Positions 44,739 to 55,516 are shown, counted from the first letter of the stretch. The stretch is 64,000 bases of DNA from Thiohalorhabdus sp. Cl-TMA (GCF_041821045.1 NZ_JBGUAW010000006.1:1-64000), one strand, 5' to 3'. Made by a program: numbers and translations. Notes: generated from the letters alone by a model not told the origin.

Positions 44739-44875
44739 GCTTGCTGCCCTCCAAAGGATGTCCCGGCCCGCTCCGCGGGCAGAGATAGCGAATATAGATC
44801 CCGATTGTTGGATGGGCCCAGCCCCCCGTTCAACCCCTGCGGGAGCAACCCCAACCCACCCCTAGGAGGAACGCC

Positions 44876-45397
44876 ATGCAAGGAAGCAACCGCTGGAAGA
44901 GCGCATTAACCGGAATGGTCGCCGCCTTCACTCTTTCCGCCGGCACCACCGGCGTCCAGGCGGCCGACTTGGTGAACGTGAAACGGATGTCCATGGAGCT
45001 GGCGCAGGACATCGCGGAGGGCGCCGTGAAGGCCTGCCGGAAGAAGGGCTACCAGGTCTCCGCGGTGGTCCTGGACCGCGGCGGCGACATGCAGGCCATG
45101 CTCCGCGACGTCTACGCCCCGCGCATGACCATCGACATCGCCCGCCAAAAGGCCGGCGCCGTCATCCTCTCGGGGGCTTCCAGCGCCCAGCTGGACCGGA
45201 ACCGCTCCGACATCGCCAGCGACCTGAACCATCTGGAAGAGGTACTCACCATGGCGGGCGGCCTCCCCATCGAGAGCCAGGGCTCCCTGGTGGGCGCGGT
45301 GGCGGTGAGCGGGGCCCCGGGCGGCGACATCGACGCCGAGTGTGCCCAAGCCAGCCTGGACAAGGTGGCCGACCGGCTGCAGTTCGGCGGGCTTTAA
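44876..45397 (+). CDS. GlcG/HbpS family secreted heme-binding-like protein
   Basis: 173 residues: signal peptide ending VQAA (about residue 30), then LAQDIAEGAVKACRKKGYQV, VVLDRGGDMQAMLRDVYAPR, IDIARQKAGAVILSG and GGLPIESQGSLVGAVAVSGA, diagnostic of the GlcG/HbpS domain. Periplasmic; members bind heme or other tetrapyrroles or corrinoids. Confidence 0.9.
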   Translation: MQGSNRWKSALTGMVAAFTLSAGTTGVQAADLVNVKRMSMELAQDIAEGAVKACRKKGYQVSAVVLDRGGDMQAMLRDVYAPRMTIDIARQKAGAVILSGASSAQLDRNRSDIASDLNHLEEVLTMAGGLPIESQGSLVGAVAVSGAPGGDIDAECAQASLDKVADRLQFGGL

Positions 45398-45407
45398 GCC
45401 CTTCCGG

Positions 45408-45436
45408 CCGGGGAGGCCCGAGGCGGGCCTCCCCGG
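45408..45436. terminator. Strong GC hairpin between convergent genes
   Basis: CGGGGAGGCCCG-AGG-CGGGCCTCCCCG, 12-bp stem with three-base loop, between the HbpS-like gene and the oppositely oriented PatZ gene. No T-tract on either side. Confidence 0.5.
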
Positions 45437-45526
45437 GTGGCCCGGGCCGGGGCCTTACCCTGCCTTCCCCCTTCCGCAAGCGCGCATCACGATCCCGGCC
45501 CGGGCCACCAGGGGAGGCTCGCCCGC

Positions 45527-48205
45527 TCACAGCTCCTTGCGCATCACCAGGATCCCCGGGTCCTGGTCACTGGGTCGGATGGTGAAGCCCAGGCGCTCGG
45601 CCAGCGCCCGCATCTCGGAATTGTTAGAGAGCATCTCCCCTTCCATGACCTGCAGGCCGCGGTCCTTGGCGGACTCCATGAGGATCCGGCCGAGGCGGGT
45701 CCCCAGGCCCAGACGCCGCCACTCGTCCGCCACCACGATGGCCAGCTCGCAGCTTTCGCCGTCCGGGTTTATGGTGTAGCGGGCCACGCCCAGCTCCACC
45801 TCCCGCCCCTCGCGCTCGGTAACGGCGATGAACGCCATCTCCCGGTCGTAGTCGATCTGCGTGAAGCGTACCAGCATCTCCTGGGTCAGCTCGTGCAGGG
45901 TACGCATGAACCGGAAGTACTTGGACTCCTCCGAGAGGTTGCGGACGAACTCCTGCTCGATCTCCGCGTCCTCGGGACGAATGGGCCGAATCGAGATCTC
46001 CGTGCCGTCCACCAATTGGAAGTGCCCCCCTAGCTCGGAAGGATAGGGATGGACCGCCATGTGCCCGTAGGGCTCCAGGGTCGGCGCTGGCGCTTCCACG
46101 CGGATCCGGGCGTCCAGCGCCCAAGCGCCGCCGGGATCGGCCATGAGCGGGTTGATATCCAGCTCCTGGATATGCGGCAGCTCGCATACCAGCTCCGAGA
46201 CGCGCAGCAGGACGTTCTCCAGTGCCGTTCGGTCCACTGCGGGCATATTGCGATAGGAGTCCAGCAATCGGGAAATCCGGGTCTCCCCCACCAGCCGCCC
46301 GGCAAGGAAGCTGTTCAGGGGCGGCAGCGCGACGGCCCGGTCGCGCATGATCTCCACCGCCGTTCCGCCGGCACCGAAGCTCACCACCGGACCGAACACG
46401 GCGTCCCGGAGCACGCCCACCAGCAGCTCCCGGCCATGGGCCTGGGTGTACATGCGCTCCAGGACCACGCCGTGCAGGCGCGCCTCCGGACGCTCCTGGC
46501 GCACTTTGTCCATGAGATCGTTGTAGGCATGGCGCACCGCCTGGGCATTGGCGATATTCAGCCGGACGCCCCCCACGTCGGACTTGTGGGTTATGTCCGG
46601 GGAGTTGATCTTCATGGCCACCGGGAAGCCGATGGACTCGGCCACCACCAGGGCCTGATTGGCGGAGGTCACCTCCATGGACGGCAGCACAGGAACGCCG
46701 AAGGCCGTGAGCACCGCCTTGGACTCCATCTCCGTGAGCACCTTGCGGTGCTCCGCCAGTGCGCCCTCGATGATCAGGCGCGCGCCCTCCACGTCCGGCT
46801 CGCTGCGGTAGGAGCGCGGACCCGGCACCTGCATGAGCATTTCCTGGTTGCGGCGATGGGTGGCCAGGTAGGAGAAGGCCTCCACCGCCGCCTCCGGGCT
46901 GCCAAAATAGGGTACCTGCGCCTCCAGGAACCGGCTCCAGGCGGGCGCCACCTGCTCCTCGCCCATCCAGCAGGCCAGCACCGGCTTATCGCTACCCTGC
47001 CGGGCCTCGATCACCGCCTCGGCGGCCTCCAGCGGACGGGTCATGGCCTGCGGCGTGAGCATGGCCAGCACGCCGTCCAGATTGGGATCGGTTAAACAGG
47101 CGGACAGGGCCTCGCCGTAGCGCTCCGGGCTGGCGTCGCCAAGGATGTCCAGGGGATTGCCCCCGGACCAGTGCGCCGGCAGGCGCTGATTGAGCCGCTC
47201 CAGGGTCGGCTCGGCGAGCCGGGGTACCGAGACGCCCACGTCGATGGCCCGATCCGTGGCCAGCACGCCCGGTCCTCCGGCGTTGGTGATGATCCCCAAC
47301 CGGTCGCCGGCCACCTTGGGCCGCTCCGCCAGCATCTGAGCAGCGGCAAAGAGCTGATCGATGCTCCGGGCCCGGACCGCGCCCGCCCGGCCCAGGGCGG
47401 CCTCGAACACGTCGTCGCCGCCCACCAGGGCCCCGGTATGGGACATGGCGGCCCGGGAGCCCTCGGAATGGCGCCCGGCCTTCACCACGATCACCGGCTT
47501 CATGCGCGCCGCGATGCGCAGGCCGCTCATGAACCGGCGCGCGTTGTGGATGCCTTCCACGTACAGCAGGATGCTGGAAGTACGGGGGTCCAGGGCGAGG
47601 TAGTCCAGGACGTCGCCGAAATCCACGTCGGCGGCGTCGCCCAGGGAGACCATGGCGGAGAAGCCCACTTGGTGGGGACGCGCCCAGTCCAGGATCGCCG
47701 TGCACAGGGCCCCGGATTGGGACACCAGGGCGAGATTCCCGGGCTCGGCGCTGTTGTTGCTGAAAGTGGCGTTCAGGCCGTGGCCCGGCCGGATGACACC
47801 CAGGCAGTTGGGGCCCAGCACCCGCATTCCGTAGTAGCGCGCGTACTCCTGGATCTCGCGCTCCAGCCGGCGTCCCCTGCCCCCGGCCTCGCCGAAGCCG
47901 GCGGACATGATCACCGCCACTTCCACACCGGTCTCTCCGCATTCCCGGACGATGCCGGGCACGGTCTCCGCGGGCGTGGCCACCACCGCCATGTCCACCC
48001 GCTGCCCGATATCCGCCAGCCGCGCGTAGCAGGGCTGGCCCATCACCGCCTCGTATTTGGGGTTGACTGCGTAGAGGGCCCCGGAGAAGCCCCCCTCCAG
48101 CAGGTTGTGCAGCACCTGCCCGCCCACGGAGCCGCCTTTCTCGCTGGCGCCATAGACGGCCACGGATTCCGGTGCGAACAGCTTGTTCAGGTAATGGGGG
48201 CGCAT
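45527..48205 (-). CDS. ADP-forming acyl-CoA synthetase-like protein fused to GNAT acetyltransferase (PatZ/Pka type)
   Basis: 892 residues. N-terminal CoA-binding domain (SVAVYGASEKGGSVGGQVLH), succinyl-CoA-ligase-like domain (LALVSQSGALCTAILDWA; MSHTGALVGGDDVFEAALG), ATP-grasp (FPVAMKINSPDITHKSDVGG), and from ~residue 730 a GNAT domain (ELAIVVADEWRRLGLGTRLG). The fusion matches PatZ lysine acetyltransferases, which silence acetyl-CoA synthetase. It stands alone on its strand. Confidence 0.92.
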   Translation of the reverse strand: MRPHYLNKLFAPESVAVYGASEKGGSVGGQVLHNLLEGGFSGALYAVNPKYEAVMGQPCYARLADIGQRVDMAVVATPAETVPGIVRECGETGVEVAVIMSAGFGEAGGRGRRLEREIQEYARYYGMRVLGPNCLGVIRPGHGLNATFSNNSAEPGNLALVSQSGALCTAILDWARPHQVGFSAMVSLGDAADVDFGDVLDYLALDPRTSSILLYVEGIHNARRFMSGLRIAARMKPVIVVKAGRHSEGSRAAMSHTGALVGGDDVFEAALGRAGAVRARSIDQLFAAAQMLAERPKVAGDRLGIITNAGGPGVLATDRAIDVGVSVPRLAEPTLERLNQRLPAHWSGGNPLDILGDASPERYGEALSACLTDPNLDGVLAMLTPQAMTRPLEAAEAVIEARQGSDKPVLACWMGEEQVAPAWSRFLEAQVPYFGSPEAAVEAFSYLATHRRNQEMLMQVPGPRSYRSEPDVEGARLIIEGALAEHRKVLTEMESKAVLTAFGVPVLPSMEVTSANQALVVAESIGFPVAMKINSPDITHKSDVGGVRLNIANAQAVRHAYNDLMDKVRQERPEARLHGVVLERMYTQAHGRELLVGVLRDAVFGPVVSFGAGGTAVEIMRDRAVALPPLNSFLAGRLVGETRISRLLDSYRNMPAVDRTALENVLLRVSELVCELPHIQELDINPLMADPGGAWALDARIRVEAPAPTLEPYGHMAVHPYPSELGGHFQLVDGTEISIRPIRPEDAEIEQEFVRNLSEESKYFRFMRTLHELTQEMLVRFTQIDYDREMAFIAVTEREGREVELGVARYTINPDGESCELAIVVADEWRRLGLGTRLGRILMESAKDRGLQVMEGEMLSNNSEMRALAERLGFTIRPSDQDPGILVMRKEL

Positions 48206-48271
48206 GGATACGGCGACCTCGCTCGCTGCATGTGCCGATGATCAGGGCCTTGGCTTCCACATTGCAGATCC

Positions 48272-48287
48272 CGGCAGGGGCTTTGCA
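48272..48287 (+). promoter_or_regulatory. Possible sigma-54 promoter for the first chemoreceptor
   Basis: CGGCAGGGGCTTTGCA fits the -24/-12 pattern (GG and GC ten bases apart, GGCA-N6-TTGC). The leader to the start codon would be ~160 bases, longer than for the other three candidates. Confidence 0.35.
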
Positions 48288-48461
48288 AAAGCGCTCCGCC
48301 ACAATCAATTTTCTTTTTTAAGCATTTACTAATTTTAATAACTCTTTTATAGTGCGCACCCCCTACGTGAAATTACGTACTACCGTGGGCAGCAAAATGC
48401 CGACCTGACGGATAGAGCAAGGCCCCACCCCCCACGTCACCGGGAAAGGAGCCATCCTCCA

Positions 48462-50348
48462 ATGGACTGGTCTCGTCTCAATATTCTGAAAAACCTACCG
48501 ATGGCCTGGAAGATGACCGTCATTCCAGTGATGGCCATCGTCGCCCTCCTGGGCGTGTACCTGATCACCAAAACCAACCTGGACACCTATCAGGTCAAGG
48601 TGGACCAGGCTGCCGCCGCGGAAGCCATCATCAAGCACGAGAAGGCGGCCCGCATCGCCGAGAAGAACTACTTGCGCCGGGATGCGGAAAAAGAAATCGA
48701 GAAGCTGCGCGAGCATCTCGCGCAAATCGACACCCTGGTGCAGGAAACGAAGGCCTCGCTCGACGAGCAGTCCGAGCGGGCGCGCATGGAGCGCATTCTT
48801 CAGGCCAAGGAGCGCTACGCAGAAGGCTTCGACCAGGTGGCGGAGTACCGGGAGACCTTCCAGACGGTCAGCGACAAGATGGTGACGGCGGCCCGCAGCG
48901 TGGAAGAGGCGGCCGTCAACCTGGCCAAGGAGCTCCGCCAGGAGCTGCAGTCCCTCATCGACTCCGGCGATGCCTCCGGGGCCATTGCCGACAAGCGGAT
49001 GCACCTGGAAACCCTCAACCGCATGGTGCTGCTGCTGAAGGAGGCCCGCGTCGCCGAGAAGAACTATATCCGGCGCGACGACGAGGGCGCCCTCCAGAAG
49101 GCCAAGGAGAACATCGACCAGGTGCGCACCCTCGCGCAGCAGACCAAGGACCGACTGAATCAGGCCGAGGATAGGGCCCGCATGGATTCCATCCTCGAGG
49201 CGGGCGGCAATTACGGGGCCCTGCTGGACAAATACGCGAGCACCCGCGAGAAGTCCCAGAAACAGGTGGACACCATGGTACAGGCCGCCCGCTCCCTGGA
49301 GCAGGAGGCCTCCCAATTTTCCAGCAGCCAGGTACGGGAGCGCAACGCGGTTCGCGCGGGCCTGGAGACCACGGTACTGACGGTGACCCTGGCGGCCATG
49401 GCGGTGATCGGCCTGATCGCCTTCGTCACCACCCGGATCATCCTCGGCCCCATCAACTCGGTGAGCGCCACCGTCCAGCATATCCAGCGCGACAAGGACT
49501 TCACCGAGCGCGCCCGCGCCGACGGCAACGACGAGATCGGCCGCATGGCGGGCTCCGTCAACGACCTCGTGGACAACCAGACCGAGCTGCTCAACGGCCT
49601 CCAGCAGCAGACCGCCCAGGTGGCCGCCGCCAGCGAGGAGCTGTCCTCCACCGCCGACGAGATCACCCGCAACGCCCGCTCCTCCAGCCAGCGCGTCGAG
49701 GAGGTCTCCAGCTCCGCCCAGGAGGTCAACAACGTCGTCCAGGACGTGGCCAACAACATCGCCGAGGTCTCCGACTCCGCCTCCAAGACCACCGACCGCA
49801 CCCAGAAGGGCATGCAGACGGTGGACCAGGCCGCCGAGCGCATCGACAACCTCAAGGGCTCTACCCAGCGCGTCGACGAGATCATGGAGACCATCGAGAA
49901 CATCGCCAAGCAGACCGACCTGCTGGCCCTAAACGCCGCCATCGAGGCCGCCAACGCCGGCGAGCAGGGCAAGGGCTTCGCCGTGGTGGCCGACGAGGTC
50001 CGCAAGCTCGCCGAGCAGACCTCCGACGCCACCGGCCAGGTGAACAAGATCGTCTCCGAGCTACGCGAGCAGTCCGAGTCCTCGGTCACCGCCATGAGCG
50101 ATGTCCAGACCCAGATGAAGGAGGTCCTGGAGATGATCGAGCACACCGACAGCACCGCCAACCAGATCGCTGCCGCCGCCGAGGAGCTCGCCGCCACCAT
50201 GGGCGAGACCACCAGCAACATGACCGAGATCTCCAGCTCCGTGGAGCAGGTGGCCGGCAGCGTCACCCAGGTGGAGTCCGCCGCCGAGCAGCTCGGCGAG
50301 CTCGCCCACAACCTGCGCGCCTCGGTGGACCAGTACAAGCTGGAGTAG
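48462..50348 (+). CDS. Methyl-accepting chemotaxis protein with HBM-type sensor
   Basis: 628 residues: first helix [19 protein letters not shown], a periplasmic all-helical domain with two copies of A-R-x-A-E-K-N-Y-x-R-R-D (near residues 64 and 196), matching the helical bimodular (HBM) sensor, second helix [24 protein letters not shown], and the cytoplasmic hairpin with [23 protein letters not shown] receptors sense organic acids and similar ligands. Bases from 49363 on are identical to the next gene. Confidence 0.92.
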   Translation: MDWSRLNILKNLPMAWKMTVIPVMAIVALLGVYLITKTNLDTYQVKVDQAAAAEAIIKHEKAARIAEKNYLRRDAEKEIEKLREHLAQIDTLVQETKASLDEQSERARMERILQAKERYAEGFDQVAEYRETFQTVSDKMVTAARSVEEAAVNLAKELRQELQSLIDSGDASGAIADKRMHLETLNRMVLLLKEARVAEKNYIRRDDEGALQKAKENIDQVRTLAQQTKDRLNQAEDRARMDSILEAGGNYGALLDKYASTREKSQKQVDTMVQAARSLEQEASQFSSSQVRERNAVRAGLETTVLTVTLAAMAVIGLIAFVTTRIILGPINSVSATVQHIQRDKDFTERARADGNDEIGRMAGSVNDLVDNQTELLNGLQQQTAQVAAASEELSSTADEITRNARSSSQRVEEVSSSAQEVNNVVQDVANNIAEVSDSASKTTDRTQKGMQTVDQAAERIDNLKGSTQRVDEIMETIENIAKQTDLLALNAAIEAANAGEQGKGFAVVADEVRKLAEQTSDATGQVNKIVSELREQSESSVTAMSDVQTQMKEVLEMIEHTDSTANQIAAAAEELAATMGETTSNMTEISSSVEQVAGSVTQVESAAEQLGELAHNLRASVDQYKLE

Positions 50349-50382
50349 CCCCCGCCGACCGCAGCACCCAAAAGCCCCGCCA
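49363..50382 (+). repeat. 1,020-bp direct repeat, copy 1 (copy 2 at 51664-52683)
   Basis: From the codons just before transmembrane helix 2 to the terminator stem, the two chemoreceptor genes appear identical base for base, offset 2,301. The sensor halves before it are diverged but colinear in length. Confidence 0.88.
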
Positions 50383-50400
50383 TAAGGCGGGGCTTTTTTT
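50371..50400 (+). terminator. Rho-independent terminator of the first chemoreceptor
   Basis: AAAGCCCCGCC-ATAA-GGCGGGGCTTT stem with a T-run. Its left arm is within the duplicated 1,020 bases. Confidence 0.92.
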
Positions 50401-50762
50401 GGGATTATCGGTCGTCTGCCAAGTACTCGCCGAAACCTGCCGACTTCCCCTTCAAATGTCCGGCCCCCTACTTGACGACTCCGTCCGGTATTCCCAGGGG
50501 CAACCAGCACGGGCCCTCTTCGGACAAGGCCCGATTTCGTCCATACGCCGGCCTTGGGCTCCGCCTTGCGTACTTCGGAAGGCATACCCGAAACCCCTGT
50601 GTCGCACCCAACATTCTTTTTTTGAGCGTTTTCAAAAAGTGGTAACTTTACGAGACTTCGTCGCCGCTGGACGACACAATGCGCCGCCGTTGGTCGCAGA
50701 ATGCCGACTAAGCTGATGGACTAAGACTTCCTCCGCAACCCCCGGGGAAAGGAGCCCTGCCC

Positions 50763-52649
50763 ATGGACGGGTCTCGTCTCAATTTTCTGAAAAACCTGCC
50801 AATGGCCTGGAAGATGGCCGTCATTCCGGTTCTGGCCATCGTCGCCCTCCTGGGCGTGTACCTGATCACCAAGATCAACCTGGAGTCCTACCAGACGAAG
50901 GTGGACCACGCCGCCGATGCGGATGCCGTCATCAAGCAATTGCGGGAGGCCCGCATCGCCGAGCAGACCTACCTGAACACCTATAACGACCAGGAAATAG
51001 AGAAGCTGAACGAGGCCCTGGGCAAGGTGGAAGCGCTGGCCCAGAAAACCCGGACCACGCTCAGCGCGGAGGAAGACCGGGCGCTCATGGACCGTACCCT
51101 GCAGGCGCTCGAAAACTATCGCTCAGGGTTTCATCACATGGTGGAGCTGCGGAAAAGCTTCCGGGGGGTCAATGAGAAGCTGGTAAGCTCCGCCCAGGCC
51201 GTGGAGCAGGCGGCCACGGCCCTAGCCGAGGACCAACGGCGGGAGCTCAACGCGGTGGCCGGCTCCGGAGGCAGCCAGCAGGAAATCGGGCACAGGCAGG
51301 AGCGGGTAAAGGCCGCCAACCGCATCGTCTTCCTCAAGAAAGAAGCCCGCATCGCCGAGAAGAACTACAAGCGGCGCGACAACAAGACGGAATTCCAGGA
51401 GGCCAAGGACCGGGTGGACCAGCTTCGCGAGCTGGCCCGGAGCGAGAAGGACGCCCTGCGGGAAGCCAGGGATCGGGCGCGCATGGACACCATCCTGGAG
51501 AAAGGGGCGACCTACAAGAAGCTCCTCGACGAGTACAGCGCCACCCGGGATGAATTCCAGAAGCAGATACTGGACCTGGAAGGGGCGGCCCACTCCATGG
51601 AAAAGGCGGCCATCACCTTCATGGAAGGCCAGAAACAGCAAAGGAATGCGGTACGAGCCGGCATGGAGACCACGGTACTGACGGTGACCCTGGCGGCCAT
51701 GGCGGTGATCGGCCTGATCGCCTTCGTCACCACCCGGATCATCCTCGGCCCCATCAACTCGGTGAGCGCCACCGTCCAGCATATCCAGCGCGACAAGGAC
51801 TTCACCGAGCGCGCCCGCGCCGACGGCAACGACGAGATCGGCCGCATGGCGGGCTCCGTCAACGACCTCGTGGACAACCAGACCGAGCTGCTCAACGGCC
51901 TCCAGCAGCAGACCGCCCAGGTGGCCGCCGCCAGCGAGGAGCTGTCCTCCACCGCCGACGAGATCACCCGCAACGCCCGCTCCTCCAGCCAGCGCGTCGA
52001 GGAGGTCTCCAGCTCCGCCCAGGAGGTCAACAACGTCGTCCAGGACGTGGCCAACAACATCGCCGAGGTCTCCGACTCCGCCTCCAAGACCACCGACCGC
52101 ACCCAGAAGGGCATGCAGACGGTGGACCAGGCCGCCGAGCGCATCGACAACCTCAAGGGCTCTACCCAGCGCGTCGACGAGATCATGGAGACCATCGAGA
52201 ACATCGCCAAGCAGACCGACCTGCTGGCCCTAAACGCCGCCATCGAGGCCGCCAACGCCGGCGAGCAGGGCAAGGGCTTCGCCGTGGTGGCCGACGAGGT
52301 CCGCAAGCTCGCCGAGCAGACCTCCGACGCCACCGGCCAGGTGAACAAGATCGTCTCCGAGCTACGCGAGCAGTCCGAGTCCTCGGTCACCGCCATGAGC
52401 GATGTCCAGACCCAGATGAAGGAGGTCCTGGAGATGATCGAGCACACCGACAGCACCGCCAACCAGATCGCTGCCGCCGCCGAGGAGCTCGCCGCCACCA
52501 TGGGCGAGACCACCAGCAACATGACCGAGATCTCCAGCTCCGTGGAGCAGGTGGCCGGCAGCGTCACCCAGGTGGAGTCCGCCGCCGAGCAGCTCGGCGA
52601 GCTCGCCCACAACCTGCGCGCCTCGGTGGACCAGTACAAGCTGGAGTAG
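50763..52649 (+). CDS. Second methyl-accepting chemotaxis protein, paralogous sensor
   Basis: 628 residues, same plan: [21 protein letters not shown]-type sensor with [19 protein letters not shown] and [18 protein letters not shown] repeats, HAMP and signalling hairpin. The sensor domain differs strongly from the first copy, so the ligands should differ, while the output half is identical and should mix in the same arrays. The 414-base gap between the two genes carries TTTTTGA-N6-TCAAAAA and an AT-rich patch. Confidence 0.92.
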   Translation: MDGSRLNFLKNLPMAWKMAVIPVLAIVALLGVYLITKINLESYQTKVDHAADADAVIKQLREARIAEQTYLNTYNDQEIEKLNEALGKVEALAQKTRTTLSAEEDRALMDRTLQALENYRSGFHHMVELRKSFRGVNEKLVSSAQAVEQAATALAEDQRRELNAVAGSGGSQQEIGHRQERVKAANRIVFLKKEARIAEKNYKRRDNKTEFQEAKDRVDQLRELARSEKDALREARDRARMDTILEKGATYKKLLDEYSATRDEFQKQILDLEGAAHSMEKAAITFMEGQKQQRNAVRAGMETTVLTVTLAAMAVIGLIAFVTTRIILGPINSVSATVQHIQRDKDFTERARADGNDEIGRMAGSVNDLVDNQTELLNGLQQQTAQVAAASEELSSTADEITRNARSSSQRVEEVSSSAQEVNNVVQDVANNIAEVSDSASKTTDRTQKGMQTVDQAAERIDNLKGSTQRVDEIMETIENIAKQTDLLALNAAIEAANAGEQGKGFAVVADEVRKLAEQTSDATGQVNKIVSELREQSESSVTAMSDVQTQMKEVLEMIEHTDSTANQIAAAAEELAATMGETTSNMTEISSSVEQVAGSVTQVESAAEQLGELAHNLRASVDQYKLE

Positions 52650-52671
52650 CCCCCGCCGACCGCAGCACCCA

Positions 52672-52699
52672 AAAGCCCCGCCAAACGGCGGGGCTTTTT
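52672..52699 (+). terminator. Rho-independent terminator of the second chemoreceptor
   Basis: AAAGCCCCGCC-AAAC-GGCGGGGCTTT followed by T-rich sequence; same stem as copy 1, different loop. Confidence 0.9.
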
Positions 52700-52894
52700 A
52701 TTGAACGGATCGGGAGGAAAGCCCCCACAGCCCGCCGGGTATTCCGTTCTCCCTGATAGGTCCGAGCGGCGGCCTTTGGAACCCCGACGGGCATCGCGAA
52801 GGGCACGCTTCCCCGGGCTCCACGGACCCGATCCGGGGCCTTCAAGCCGGGTCTCCGGGGGTGTAAAGTAGCGTCCCCCTACAACGGAGCCGTC

Positions 52895-53815
52895 ATGAGT
52901 CTTGCCGTGGTCTCGCATCCCGCGTGCGAGCGATACAGCCTGCCCGCCCCGTACCCGGACCAGCCGGGCCGGCTGGATGCCGTCAACGACCAGCTGATCG
53001 CCTCCGGCCTGGATCCCCTGGTGCGGCACGTGGAGGCGAAAGCGGCCACGGATGCCCAGATCACCGCGTTGCATGCCCCCCAATACCTGGCGGACCTCGC
53101 CCGGAACCTGCCCGAGAGCGGCTGGAGCGCACTGGACCGGGACACCCTGCTGGTCCCCGGCTCCCTGGAGGCCGCCCGGGGAGCGGCCGGCGCCGCCCTG
53201 CGTGCCGCCGAGCTGGCGATGTCGGGCGAGGCCGAGGCGGCCTTCGCCCTAACGCGCCCCCCGGGTCATCATGCCGGAACATCCACCGCAGGGGGCTTCT
53301 GTCTGCTCAACCATGTGGCAATCGCGGCACACCATGCGCGCCGCAACCTGAACGCGGAGCGTATCGCCATCGTGGATTTCGATGCCCACCACGGCGACGG
53401 CACGGAGGGGCTGGTGGCCGACTGCCCGGAGGTCCGGTTCTTCTCCCTGTACCAGGAGGGCGGTTTCGGCGCGCCCGCCGGACCGGCTCCGGCCAATTCC
53501 AGCCGCATCCCCCTGCCGGTGCGCTGCACCGGCATCGAGCTGGACGCCCTGGCCCGTGACACGCTGTTCCCCGCGCTGAACAGCTTCCAGCCGGACCTGT
53601 TACTGTTCTCGGCCGGATTCGACGGCCACCGGGACGAAGACCTCTCCGACCTGCGGTTGTCGGAAGGTGACTTCTCCCGGCTCGTGACGGAATGCCGCGC
53701 CGCCTCGGGGACGGCCGTCCCGCCACCCACTGGGCTGGTCCTGGAAGGCGGCTATATCCCAGACGTCCTGGGCCGTTGCGTGACCGCCGTAATCAAGGGC
53801 CTGCTGACCCCCTGA
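52895..53815 (+). CDS. Histone-deacetylase-family amidohydrolase
   Basis: 306 residues: RPPGHHAGTSTAGGFCLLNH, the metal site IVDFDAHHGDGTEGLV, LFSAGFDGHRDEDLSDLRLS and VLEGGYIPDVLG. This is the class II HDAC/acetylpolyamine amidohydrolase-like group of bacteria; substrates may be acetylated polyamines or lysines. GGAG precedes the ATG. Confidence 0.92.
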   Translation: MSLAVVSHPACERYSLPAPYPDQPGRLDAVNDQLIASGLDPLVRHVEAKAATDAQITALHAPQYLADLARNLPESGWSALDRDTLLVPGSLEAARGAAGAALRAAELAMSGEAEAAFALTRPPGHHAGTSTAGGFCLLNHVAIAAHHARRNLNAERIAIVDFDAHHGDGTEGLVADCPEVRFFSLYQEGGFGAPAGPAPANSSRIPLPVRCTGIELDALARDTLFPALNSFQPDLLLFSAGFDGHRDEDLSDLRLSEGDFSRLVTECRAASGTAVPPPTGLVLEGGYIPDVLGRCVTAVIKGLLTP

Positions 53816-53975
53816 GCCGTCACCAGCTCATCCCGGCCGAGCACCCATAGCATGCCCTTCCCCAGGATATTCCGGCGTCCGTAGGAGACGTTATGTCCGA
53901 TTCACCGACTTTTTTGCCTTAGACACGTTCTAAATATATACCTGACAAAAAGAAAAATATGCTTATATTTTTGCT

Positions 53976-53997
53976 GCGCAATGCCGCTCCGTTGCGC
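53976..53997. promoter_or_regulatory. Inverted repeat, possible activator site
   Basis: GCGCAA, ten bases, TTGCGC. It lies ~120-140 bases upstream of the porin's sigma-54-like promoter, a usual distance for an enhancer-binding protein. An AT-rich hairpin (AAAAATAT-GCTT-ATATTTTT, 53953-53972) is just before it. Confidence 0.4.
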
Positions 53998-54118
53998 CAA
54001 AAACGAAGCATTGACGGAATAGGCTCGTTCCCATTTTGTATCAGCCTGCCCTTTCCTTGGAGCCGAAAACTTCCGGGACACCGGATGCCCGGCATATTCC
54101 AAGGGGCATACGACATAG

Positions 54119-54134
54119 TGGCATACCAGTTGCT
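54119..54134 (+). promoter_or_regulatory. Sigma-54-type promoter of the porin
   Basis: TGGCATACCAGTTGCT matches TGGCAC-N5-TTGCW nearly completely, with GG and GC ten bases apart. Leader to the ATG ~85 bases. Confidence 0.65.
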
Positions 54135-54229
54135 TTCAGGATGGGATAGCACTTCCACGGACGGGAGCCCCTGCCTGGAAGGACAGACCGCCGGCAGGTG
54201 CGCTCCCCCCACTCGCTAGAGGGTGAGCA

Positions 54230-55516
54230 ATGCACTACAAGTCTTTATCTGTCGCTGCGGCGGGCGCGCTACTGATGAGCGCCGCCACTTCCTCCCAAGC
54301 AGCGTCCTGGGAGGCCGGTGACTGGACGCTTAGCATGTCCGGGCAGGTGAACGTTCATGCGGCGATGACGAGCTGCGAAAGCGCTTCTTCAGCTGTTTCC
54401 GTTGACGCAGGTTTGGCGTGTGCGCAGGCGACTAGTTCTACAGATCAGGATAACTTCTCCGTTCAGAATGGCCTGCTTCCCGCTTCTTTCGTCTTCGGCG
54501 CTTCCACTGTTCAGAATGGCTGGGACCTTCACGCCCAGCTCGGGCTGTATCCCGGCATTGCCACTAACGATACCCTCGGAGGAGGCGGACCCAATCTTCG
54601 GGGCGGTGGTGCTGGACAGAATACTGGCCTGGGGAGCACCGGTTTGGATGTCCGCCAGGTTTTCCTGAAATTTGGTAAGGATGAGGTGGGCACCTTCAAG
54701 CTGGGCCGCGATTACGGCATCTTCGGCTTCGACGCCATCATTAATGACATGACCATTCAGGGTATGGGCCCCATTCATGGCAGTGTAGGGGCGCCCGCCA
54801 ACACCACCCTGGGCTCCATTGGTGTAGGCTACCTCTATACCGACACCCTGGCGCAGGTCAACTATACCACTCCCAATTTCTCGGGCTTTACCGCCACTGT
54901 TGGCGTGTTTGAACCCCTGGATACGTTCTCTTTGGCGGACATAACCGCTAGCAATGCCCAAGGAACTATTTCTTCCAGTACTACTGGACAGCTGGTTGAA
55001 ACCCCTGGATACCATGGCCGGGTTAAATACCGGTATGGCGCAGAAATGGTGGAAGGGTTCGTATCCGCCTCTTTCATTCAGCAAGATATGCCGGCGGTTG
55101 GGAATAACGGCAGCGAGTCCACGGGCTACGATGTAACCGCCACGCTGAATGTAGCCGACCTTTCGCTGCTCGGCTCCTACTATGCCGGCGAAGGTCTCGG
55201 CACCACCGCGTTGTTCTTCGACGGCTTCGATGGCCAGGGGGACAAGCGGGATTCAGACGGCTTCCTGGCCCAGGCCACGTATGCCTTCGGTGACACCAAG
55301 CTCGGCGTCAACTACGGCGTGAGCAACCTGGACCAGACCGATAACGATCCGGATACCCTTCTCGACAAGCATGAGAAGTACACCGTGGGCGTCTATCACA
55401 ACATGACCGACAACCTGCTGCTGGTGGGCGAGTACAGCGACTTCACCGCCGAGAACCACAACGGCAATGATAACTCCTCGTCCAACTACAGCGTCGGCGC
55501 GGTGCTGTCCTTCTAA
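54230..55516 (+). CDS. Outer-membrane porin (general Gram-negative type)
   Basis: 428 residues: signal MHYKSLSVAAAGALLMSAAT ending SQAA, then WTLSMSGQVNVHAAMT, a long extracellular loop with GGGGPNLRGGGAGQNTG, FLKFGKDEVGTFKLGRDYGI (the porin pore-loop region), and terminal YSVGAVLSF with C-terminal Phe. GC and codon use are lower in its first half than in neighbours. Its sigma-54-like promoter is shared in type with xoxF and pqqA, so it may admit alcohols or chelated metals. Confidence 0.88.
   Translation: MHYKSLSVAAAGALLMSAATSSQAASWEAGDWTLSMSGQVNVHAAMTSCESASSAVSVDAGLACAQATSSTDQDNFSVQNGLLPASFVFGASTVQNGWDLHAQLGLYPGIATNDTLGGGGPNLRGGGAGQNTGLGSTGLDVRQVFLKFGKDEVGTFKLGRDYGIFGFDAIINDMTIQGMGPIHGSVGAPANTTLGSIGVGYLYTDTLAQVNYTTPNFSGFTATVGVFEPLDTFSLADITASNAQGTISSSTTGQLVETPGYHGRVKYRYGAEMVEGFVSASFIQQDMPAVGNNGSESTGYDVTATLNVADLSLLGSYYAGEGLGTTALFFDGFDGQGDKRDSDGFLAQATYAFGDTKLGVNYGVSNLDQTDNDPDTLLDKHEKYTVGVYHNMTDNLLLVGEYSDFTAENHNGNDNSSSNYSVGAVLSF

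Noticed and set aside
48360-50740. Sigma-28 (FliA) promoters before the two chemoreceptors, from a shared ATGCCGAC
   Set aside because: No TAAAG-type -35 at the right distance in either case.
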